From Actinomycetota bacterium (GTDB taxonomy: Bacteria > Actinomycetota > Actinomycetes > Nanopelagicales > Nanopelagicaceae), in NCBI GenBank assembly GCA_002737595.1, contig NSHZ01000006.1, forward strand, positions 1 through 33,476: a DNA stretch of 33,476 bases, read 5' to 3'. The position numbers and the translations under genes are program-made. Shown in pieces: positions 27,999 to 33,476 of this stretch. Positions within the stretch are counted from its first letter, which is position 1. Each line of letters starts with the position of its first letter. The notes below the pieces were generated by a model. It saw only the letters and a program-made list of their open reading frames with translations. It ran no database searches and was not told the DNA's origin.

Positions 27999-28020
27999 TC
28001 AGCTAAGAAATTGCAGGAAA

Positions 28021-28062
28021 GGAGCGGGGGACATACTTCGGTGTGTTCCCCGCTCCCATTTT
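28021..28062 (+). terminator. UUCG-capped hairpin between binding-protein and permease genes
   Basis: A 16-bp stem (arms 28021-28036 and 28041-28056, two G-U pairs) is closed by a C(TTCG)G tetraloop and followed by CATTTT. This is a near-ideal intrinsic terminator 22 bp after the binding-protein stop. Partial readthrough would set a high ratio of binding protein to membrane components; it may also protect the upstream mRNA end. Confidence 0.85.
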
Positions 28063-28097
28063 GACTCGGGTCAGTCGTCATCCGCGAAAGGATTTTT

Positions 28098-29150
28098 GTG
28101 TTCAATGTGAAGGTTTTCAGGGCGTGGTTGACCCCGCTAGTCGCTGTGTTCATTGCATTCGGCATAGGAGCCCTACTGATGCTCCTCCAGGGTGCGCACC
28201 CGATGGACGCATACGGATCTCTCTTCAGTCGCGGATTTGGATCTTGGGAAGGTTTTGCTAAAACCCTAGGCAAAGCGACCCCCTTGATGTTGAGCGGGCT
28301 TGCGGTGACAATTGGGTTGCGCTCAGGGCTTTTTAATATTGGTGTACAAGGGCAATTAGTGTCGGGTGCACTTGCAGCTGGATGGGCTGGCTATGCAATT
28401 CATGGATTACCGATTTACATCCACCTTCCGATTGCGTTGTTATTTGGAATTGCTTTTGGAGCCTTGGTGGGTTGGATTGCAGGAGCCCTGAAGGCCTATC
28501 GCGGAATCCACGAAGTTATCACGACGATCATGATAAATAGCATCGTGCTTGCCTTAGTCGACTACTTAGCAGGCCATAACTTTCAAGAGCCGGGACAAAC
28601 GCTAGCTCGCACCTCGGCAGTCTTGCCTTCGGCCACGATTCCTAAAATTTTTGGGTTGCCCTCTGGTTTCTTCTTTGCAGTATTGCTGTCTTGGGGAGTC
28701 TGGTGGGTTTTCCAACGCACGACGAGCGGCTTCAGGCTTGACACGGTAGGTCGTAATAAGAATGCAGCGTGGTACGCCGGCATTTCGGTGAAGCGTTCAG
28801 TTCTGATCGCGATGGGTGTGGGAGGCGCAATTGCAGGATTGGGTGGCGCCATTGAAACTCTCGGAGTTATCGGCCGGTTCGAACCAACTTTCAACACCGG
28901 GCTCGGTTTTGACGGAATCACAATTGCCTTGCTTGGGCGGGCAAATCCACTTGGCGTGATTCCGGGCGCGATTTTGATCGGAGGCATCCGCGGGGCTTCT
29001 GCGAGTATGCAATTTGATGCAGGTGTAGCACCCGAGATTGTCGATCTCATTCTTGCTCTTATTCTTTTCTGCGTCACAGCCCCATTCTTGTCAAAATGGC
29101 TCAGGAGCACCGAAGTAGGGGCCAAAATCACCAGCGGATGGAGTAACTGA
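28098..29150 (+). CDS. Nucleoside ABC transporter permease, first subunit
   Basis: The 350-residue protein has about nine membrane helices and belongs to the BPD_transp_2 permease family used by ribose and nucleoside importers (NupP/YufP type). GLAVTIGLRSGLFNIGVQGQ is the typical early signature, and KAYRGIHEVITTIMINSI is the cytoplasmic coupling region that contacts the ATPase. GTG at 28098 follows AAAGGA with a 5-bp gap. The second permease gene overlaps its stop by 1 bp. Confidence 0.93.
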   Translation: MFNVKVFRAWLTPLVAVFIAFGIGALLMLLQGAHPMDAYGSLFSRGFGSWEGFAKTLGKATPLMLSGLAVTIGLRSGLFNIGVQGQLVSGALAAGWAGYAIHGLPIYIHLPIALLFGIAFGALVGWIAGALKAYRGIHEVITTIMINSIVLALVDYLAGHNFQEPGQTLARTSAVLPSATIPKIFGLPSGFFFAVLLSWGVWWVFQRTTSGFRLDTVGRNKNAAWYAGISVKRSVLIAMGVGGAIAGLGGAIETLGVIGRFEPTFNTGLGFDGITIALLGRANPLGVIPGAILIGGIRGASASMQFDAGVAPEIVDLILALILFCVTAPFLSKWLRSTEVGAKITSGWSN

Positions 29151-30133
29151 TGACGAGGTTTCTCTCATTCAAATGGATTTTGACATTCATCTTGATCGCA
29201 ATCACCGGTTACCTTTATTCGAGAGACGGAGTCATTACGACTTCGGTAGTTGCGACAGCTATGGTTTTCGGCCTCCCGTTAGCCCTTGCTGCGATGGTCG
29301 GCATCATGTGTGAGCGCACTGGAATTATAAATATTGGAATTGAAGGGACTCTTCTCTTTTCCTCTTTCATTGGATTCTTCGTCGCATCGAGTACGAATAA
29401 CGGCGTCTTCGGAATTTTCTCGGCGATCCTTGCCGGAGTGGTGACGGGGCTCTTCTTGGCCTTTATGTCTATTTCATGGAAAATGGACCAAATTATTGCT
29501 GGAACGATCATCAATATTTTGGCAACCGGCTTGACATCATTTCTTTATACCCAAGGCCGCATGGCGCCTACTACTTTCCCGATAGATATCCCCTTCTTTT
29601 CTACTATCCCATTTTTTGGTCAAGTTCTGTTCATGCATGGGCCACTTGTTTATTTTGGGCTAGTTGTCATATTTGCTCTCTATGTGGCGCTCTATCACAC
29701 GAGCTGGGGGCTGCGCTCTCGCGCAGTCGGCGAGCATCCTGGCAGCGCAGATACCGCAGGCGTTTCGGTCTTTAGGCTTCGCTACCTCAACGTTGCTCTC
29801 GCAGGTGCAGTAGGTGGGCTTGCGGGCGCTTACCTAAGTTTGGAACTAGTTGGCTCGTGGGATCGCGGGTTTACCGCTGGTAAAGGCTTTACCGCATTGG
29901 CCTTGATGATCTTCGGCAGATGGAACCCAATGGGAGCCCTCGCAGCGGCCATGTTCTTTGGAGTTGCCCAAGCCATTACAAATCAATTGATGTTTGCTGA
30001 TGTTGCACATATTCCTGAACAATTCGTGAATATGCTTCCCTATGTTCTCACGATCGTGGTCCTTGCAATTTCAGCAGGCAAAGTACGCCCACCGGCAGCT
30101 GAAGGTCAGCAGTACGAGAAGGAGCAGGCATAA
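29150..30133 (+). CDS. Nucleoside ABC transporter permease, second subunit
   Basis: The 327-residue paralogue of the upstream permease (NupQ/YufQ type) has about eight to nine helices. GIMCERTGIINIGIEGTLLFSSF corresponds to the family signature, and SWKMDQIIAGTIINILATG to the coupling loop. With the first permease it should form a heterodimeric channel. TGATG and TAATG junctions on both sides show tight translational coupling within the operon. Confidence 0.92.
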   Translation: MTRFLSFKWILTFILIAITGYLYSRDGVITTSVVATAMVFGLPLALAAMVGIMCERTGIINIGIEGTLLFSSFIGFFVASSTNNGVFGIFSAILAGVVTGLFLAFMSISWKMDQIIAGTIINILATGLTSFLYTQGRMAPTTFPIDIPFFSTIPFFGQVLFMHGPLVYFGLVVIFALYVALYHTSWGLRSRAVGEHPGSADTAGVSVFRLRYLNVALAGAVGGLAGAYLSLELVGSWDRGFTAGKGFTALALMIFGRWNPMGALAAAMFFGVAQAITNQLMFADVAHIPEQFVNMLPYVLTIVVLAISAGKVRPPAAEGQQYEKEQA

Positions 30134-31641
30134 TGAGCGCCCTTCTCGAAATCACCAATGTCACTAAGACTTTTCCAGGAGTGGTGGCAAACGAAAATAT
30201 TTCAATCTCAGTTTCTGCCGGTGAAATTGTGGCTTTGCTCGGGGAAAATGGTGCCGGAAAATCTACGCTCGTGAAGAGCGTCTTTGGCATGGTACGTCCC
30301 GACTCGGGGGAGATTCGAATAAAAGGTGAACTTATTACTCCGGGAGATACAAGCGGTGCCATCGCGCGTGGCGTGGGCATGGTGCACCAACACTTTCAAC
30401 TCGTTCCCGTGATGACCGTTACGGAAAATATCATCCTTGGCGATGAGCCAAAGCGTGGCATCTTCCTTAACATGAAGGAGGCACGCGCAGAAGTATTAGC
30501 ACTCTCTGAAAAGTATGGCCTTGAGGTAGATCCAGATGCATTTGTCGAAGATCTCGCAGTGGGAACTCAGCAACGCATCGAAATTCTCAAGGCGCTTCGC
30601 AAAGATGTTGATCTGCTCATCCTTGATGAACCCACCGCAGTTCTGACACCGCAAGAGACCGACGAGCTCCTGCAAGTGATGAGGAACTTGGCCTCCGCGG
30701 GCGTGGGCGTGCTCTTTATTACCCACAAACTCCGTGAGGTCATGGCGGTTGCTGACCGGGTTGTAGTGCTTCGCAATGGTCGCGTGGCCGGCAGCACTTC
30801 TCCTAAGGAAACAGACGAAGAGGGCTTAGCCCAACTCATGGTGGGCCGCAACGTGGTGCTTCAGGTTGAAAAGGGCGAAGCGAAACCAGAGGCAGCGACC
30901 TTGGTAATTAGAGATTTGAGTGTCAACGATGACCGCAAGCATTTAGCTGTCAATGGTCTCAATCTCGAGGTGCGAGCCGGTGAGATAGTCGGAGTGGCTG
31001 GCGTCGAAGGCAATGGCCAACGAGAGCTTGTAGAAGCAATTTGTGGAATGCGTCCGCGCATCAGCGGCGAAATTCTAGTCGCTGGGGAGTCTACGCCAGA
31101 TATGCATCCTCATAAAGTCCATTCCATGGGTGTCTCTCACATCCCCGAAGATCGCGAAAAGCACGGCTTAGTGGCCACCTATTCGATTGAAGATAACCTG
31201 GTTCTCAACCAATTCGATCGTGCACCGTTTGCCAAAGGCTGGATTCGCAACATGGCAGCTTTAGAAGAGAATGCCACTCGTTTAGTAAAAGAATTTGATA
31301 TCCGAACTCCGTCGATTACGACAACCGCTAGTGCACTCTCGGGCGGAAATAAGCAGAAGGTTGTCGTCGCGCGCGAATTAAGCCAAGACACTCGCGTAGT
31401 AGTCGCTGCGCAACCGACTCGTGGCGTCGATGTGGGGTCAATTGAATTCATTCATAATCAACTGATCGCTGCGCGCGATGCCGGAGCGGCCGTGCTCTTG
31501 GTCTCGGCCGAGCTCGATGAAATTCTTTCGCTTGCCGATCGAGTTGCCGTGATGTTTGGTGGAAAGATCGTGGCCATTTTGGATGCCAAAGAAGCCGAGC
31601 GCGTTCTTGTGGGTCGACTTATGGCCGGTCTTTCAGCATGA
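30133..31641 (+). CDS. Nucleoside ABC transporter ATPase with two nucleotide-binding domains
   Basis: The 502-residue protein (NupO/YufO type) fuses two ABC ATPase domains. The first has Walker A GENGAGKST (37-45), Q-loop VHQHFQLVP and Walker B LLILDEPTAVLTP, with a modified signature LAVGTQQR. The second has a degenerate Walker A, GVEGNGQREL, lacking the GK pair, a good signature LSGGNKQK and a weakened Walker B, VVVAAQPTRGVDVG. This asymmetry is normal for ribose- and nucleoside-type ATPases, in which the N-terminal site hydrolyses ATP. Cytidine deaminase follows after 10 bp. Confidence 0.93.
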   Translation: MSALLEITNVTKTFPGVVANENISISVSAGEIVALLGENGAGKSTLVKSVFGMVRPDSGEIRIKGELITPGDTSGAIARGVGMVHQHFQLVPVMTVTENIILGDEPKRGIFLNMKEARAEVLALSEKYGLEVDPDAFVEDLAVGTQQRIEILKALRKDVDLLILDEPTAVLTPQETDELLQVMRNLASAGVGVLFITHKLREVMAVADRVVVLRNGRVAGSTSPKETDEEGLAQLMVGRNVVLQVEKGEAKPEAATLVIRDLSVNDDRKHLAVNGLNLEVRAGEIVGVAGVEGNGQRELVEAICGMRPRISGEILVAGESTPDMHPHKVHSMGVSHIPEDREKHGLVATYSIEDNLVLNQFDRAPFAKGWIRNMAALEENATRLVKEFDIRTPSITTTASALSGGNKQKVVVARELSQDTRVVVAAQPTRGVDVGSIEFIHNQLIAARDAGAAVLLVSAELDEILSLADRVAVMFGGKIVAILDAKEAERVLVGRLMAGLSA

Positions 31642-31642
31642 T

Positions 31643-31661
31643 GAGTGCTCTATGAGCATTC
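31643..31661 (+). promoter_or_regulatory. Hairpin that holds the cytidine deaminase start codon
   Basis: GAGTGCTC (31643-31650) and GAGCATTC (31654-31661) pair over 8 bp with one G-U, leaving loop TAT. The ATG at 31652 sits across the loop and stem, and no clear SD precedes it. Translation would then depend on ribosomes arriving from the ATPase gene, a coupling device. Confidence 0.4.
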
Positions 31662-32050
31662 AGATTGATTGGGAAGTCCTTAAGGCTGCGGCCATCTCTG
31701 CTATGGAACGTGCTTACGCTCCCTACTCAAAGTACCCAGTGGGAGTCGCCGGACTTGTCGATGACGGACGAATTATCTCGGGTTGCAATGTAGAGAACGC
31801 CTCCTATGGCCTCACCCTCTGTGCTGAGTGCGGCATGGTCTCTTCATTACACGCTACGGGCGGTGGACGTTTGGTTGCGGTCGCGTGCGTGGACGCTACG
31901 GGTGAAGCACTGATGCCCTGTGGTCGTTGTCGCCAATTGCTCTTCGAGCATGGAGGCCCCGAACTACAAGTCTGGATGCCGACCGGTGTGCGACGGATGA
32001 AGGAAGTTCTCCCCGAAGCCTTCGGCCCTTCGCATTTAGAGAAGAATTAA
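31652..32050 (+). CDS. cdd: Cytidine deaminase, homotetrameric type
   Basis: The enzyme deaminates cytidine and deoxycytidine to uridine and deoxyuridine, which the next gene product can phosphorolyse. The 132-residue protein has NVENASYG at 47-54, catalytic CAE (57-59) and PCGRC (89-93). These give the three zinc cysteines of the small tetrameric class. Length is normal. ATG at 31652 begins MSIQIDWEVLKAAA. In-frame sequence upstream lies within the ATPase gene and is rejected. deoA starts 1 bp after its stop. Confidence 0.95.
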   Translation: MSIQIDWEVLKAAAISAMERAYAPYSKYPVGVAGLVDDGRIISGCNVENASYGLTLCAECGMVSSLHATGGGRLVAVACVDATGEALMPCGRCRQLLFEHGGPELQVWMPTGVRRMKEVLPEAFGPSHLEKN

Positions 32051-32051
32051 C

Positions 32052-33338
32052 ATGAGCGTAGAACCATTTGCTGCCGTAGATGTGATCGGCGCCAAACGTG
32101 ATGGCCACGAACTCACGCATGCGCAGATTGACTGGATTGTTGATGCATACACCCGTGGGGTAGTAGCCGACGAGCAGATGTCGGCGCTTCTGATGGCTAT
32201 TCTCCTCAATGGTATGAATCGTAAAGAGATCACTCGTTGGACTACCGCCATGATTAACACTGGTGAACGAATGAGTTGGTCGATGCTCGATCGCCCTACG
32301 ACCGATAAGCATTCAACTGGTGGGGTAGGAGACAAGATCACCCTGCCGCTCGCACCAATTGTGGCTGCGTGCGGCGCCGCTGTCCCACAACTCTCTGGTC
32401 GGGGCCTTGGGCATACGGGCGGAACGCTCGACAAATTGGAGTCGATCCCAGGTTGGCGTGCTTCGCTATCAAATGCAGAGATGCTTGGGGTATTGCAGAG
32501 TACGGGAGCAGTTATATGCGCCGCCGGAGCTGGTCTGGCTCCTGCGGATAAGAAGATTTACGCACTCCGCGACGTCACAGGAACAGTTCCCGCAATTCCT
32601 TTGATCGCTTCTTCCATCATGAGTAAGAAGATCGCCGAAGGTACGGGTGCGCTAGTGCTCGATGTAAAGACCGGCTCTGGTGCATTTATGAGCGATCCTA
32701 AGAAAGCTCGTGAGTTAGCAGAGGTCATGGTCACACTTGGTACCGATGCGGGGGTCAATACTGTCGCACTTGTCACTGCCATGGATGTGCCACTCGGTCT
32801 CACCGCGGGGAATGCATTAGAGGTGCGTGAGTCAGTAGAAGTACTCGCTGGTGGCGGACCGAAAGATGTTGTTGAACTAACACTCGCGCTTGCACGTGAA
32901 ATGCTTACTCTGGTGGGTATTGAGAAGGATCCGGCAGATACATTGCGCGATGGCAGTGCGATGGATGTCTGGCGTCGGATGATTAGTGCGCAAGGCGGTA
33001 ATCCTGATGCTCCATTGCCGGTTGCTGCCCATCAAGAGGTAGTGATGGCTGATAAGAGTGGAGTAGTTGCCTCGATGGACGCACTCGCTGTCGGGGTGGC
33101 TGCCTGGCGTTTAGGCGCTGGTCGTGCGCGCCAAGGCGAAGTTGTGCAAGCTGGAGCTGGAGTTAAAATTCATGCCAAGCCAGGTGAGCAAATATCGAAA
33201 GGTTCGCCTCTTTTTACCCTCCACACCGAGACCCCCGAGCGCTTCGCTTACGCGTTAGAAGCATTGCAAGATGGCTGGTCAATAGGGGAAAAGGCGAGCG
33301 CCACACTGCCACTCATTGTGGATCGCATTAACGCGTAA
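32052..33338 (+). CDS. deoA: Pyrimidine-nucleoside (thymidine) phosphorylase
   Basis: This enzyme cleaves thymidine, deoxyuridine and, in the broader Firmicute-type form, uridine, to base and sugar-1-phosphate. The 428 residues contain the phosphate-binding KHSTGGVGDK (86-95), LSGRGLGHTGGTLDKLESIPG, the DVTGTVPAIPLIASSIMSKK segment and the C-terminal alpha/beta domain. Whether it is thymidine-specific (DeoA) or broad (Pdp) cannot be settled by eye. As the last gene of the transport-deaminase block, it completes a path from imported cytidine or deoxycytidine to uracil. Confidence 0.94.
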   Translation: MSVEPFAAVDVIGAKRDGHELTHAQIDWIVDAYTRGVVADEQMSALLMAILLNGMNRKEITRWTTAMINTGERMSWSMLDRPTTDKHSTGGVGDKITLPLAPIVAACGAAVPQLSGRGLGHTGGTLDKLESIPGWRASLSNAEMLGVLQSTGAVICAAGAGLAPADKKIYALRDVTGTVPAIPLIASSIMSKKIAEGTGALVLDVKTGSGAFMSDPKKARELAEVMVTLGTDAGVNTVALVTAMDVPLGLTAGNALEVRESVEVLAGGGPKDVVELTLALAREMLTLVGIEKDPADTLRDGSAMDVWRRMISAQGGNPDAPLPVAAHQEVVMADKSGVVASMDALAVGVAAWRLGAGRARQGEVVQAGAGVKIHAKPGEQISKGSPLFTLHTETPERFAYALEALQDGWSIGEKASATLPLIVDRINA

Positions 33339-33341
33339 GAT
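33336..33341 (+). promoter_or_regulatory. Predicted -10 box (TAAGAT) overlapping the deoA stop codon
   Basis: TAAGAT begins with the TAA stop of deoA and ends 6 bp before ATG at 33348, repeating the stop-codon/promoter fusion seen at 24192. Confidence 0.45.
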
Positions 33342-33347
33342 TGGTTT

Positions 33348-33476
33348 ATGCTTCGCCTCCTCAAAGTCCCCGTACAAATCCCCGTTCCAGGTGGAAAAGT
33401 CATCGACGAGTTTGTTGGTGGCGTAGCAACTCAAAGTTCTCATATCTCGGTCGCCAAAATGAAGATCGGAAGAGCG
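33348..33476 (+). CDS. N-terminal fragment of a probable cupin-domain protein
   Basis: ATG at 33348 opens a frame that runs off the contig. About 38 genuine residues are visible: MLRLLKVPVQIPVPGGKV and then IDEFVGGVATQSSHISVAKM. This resembles the start of small single-domain cupin proteins, in which a metal-binding barrel follows, but the diagnostic His motif is not reached. The last codons come from adapter sequence, so the apparent residues KIGRA should be ignored. The leaderless -10 box supports the start. Confidence 0.55.
   Translation, partial: MLRLLKVPVQIPVPGGKVIDEFVGGVATQSSHISVAKMKIGRA
33463..33476. other. Sequencing adapter remnant at the contig end
   Basis: AGATCGGAAGAGCG is identical to the first 14 bases of the Illumina TruSeq adapter. 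A chance exact match at the extreme end is very unlikely. This part is not genomic DNA. Confidence 0.9.

Noticed and set aside
28583..29131. Long open frame (182 codons) antisense to the first nucleoside permease
   Set aside because: It mirrors the coding frame of a well-supported membrane protein, is low-complexity in composition and has no ribosome-binding site or family resemblance.
30970..31040. Second ATPase domain of the nucleoside transporter lacks a proper Walker A
   Set aside because: This asymmetry is standard in ribose- and nucleoside-type double ATPases and does not indicate a pseudogene.

Overview
This window looks like a chromosomal contig from an actinobacterium with a compact genome. 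Intergenic gaps are mostly under 140 bp and several gene ends overlap. Four things point to Actinobacteria: the order sucC-sucD-PerM-like-purN-purH-DUF3017-like-mdh, which I recall from Streptomyces and in part from Mycobacterium; the mycobacterial-type PurN N-terminus; the GTG starts; and many promoters placed for leaderless mRNAs. The wealth of nucleoside-scavenging genes, an orphan MsiK-type ATPase, tight packing and moderate GC (judged by eye) suggest a freshwater acI/Nanopelagicales-like lineage. That placement is an inference. The last 14 bases match the start of the Illumina TruSeq adapter, so the right end is a short-read assembly edge.

Layout: 1-294 is the 3' end of an unknown gene. 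414-5825 holds guaA, a two-domain VOC protein, a PIG-L deacetylase (minus strand) and the UvrD/PcrA helicase. 5924-9141 holds an M23 peptidase, the small B12-binding subunit of methylmalonyl-CoA mutase, and sucCD. 9152-13060 holds a PerM-like membrane protein, a small convergent membrane protein, purN, purH and a DUF3017-like protein. 13106-15292 holds mdh and icd. 15297-19929 holds an orphan sugar-type ABC ATPase (minus), a CNNM/CorC-type transporter, trpS and a D,D-carboxypeptidase (minus). 20067-21683 is the large subunit of methylmalonyl-CoA mutase. 21713-24920 holds a methylthioadenosine salvage pair, a cupin and an SDR. 25017-33338 is a nucleoside uptake and catabolism island: nucleoside phosphorylase, adenosine deaminase, a BMP-type nucleoside ABC transporter, cytidine deaminase and pyrimidine-nucleoside phosphorylase. 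A truncated cupin gene closes the window.

Two metabolic themes link the genes. First, methylmalonyl-CoA mutase makes succinyl-CoA, which SucCD, Mdh and Icd can process in the TCA cycle. Second, nucleosides and methylthioadenosine are imported or recovered, deaminated and phosphorolysed to bases and sugar phosphates, next to de novo purine genes (guaA, purN, purH).

The most coherent non-coding signal is a TANNNT box 6-8 bp upstream of twelve start codons, the geometry expected for leaderless transcripts. It revises two start codons and exposes two very compact divergent promoters. I saw no tRNA, rRNA, CRISPR array, insertion sequence or phage gene. I found no clearly unprecedented multi-gene system. 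The best candidates for new biology are the structured leader of the nucleoside-binding protein gene, the atypical nucleoside phosphorylase and the split mutase.
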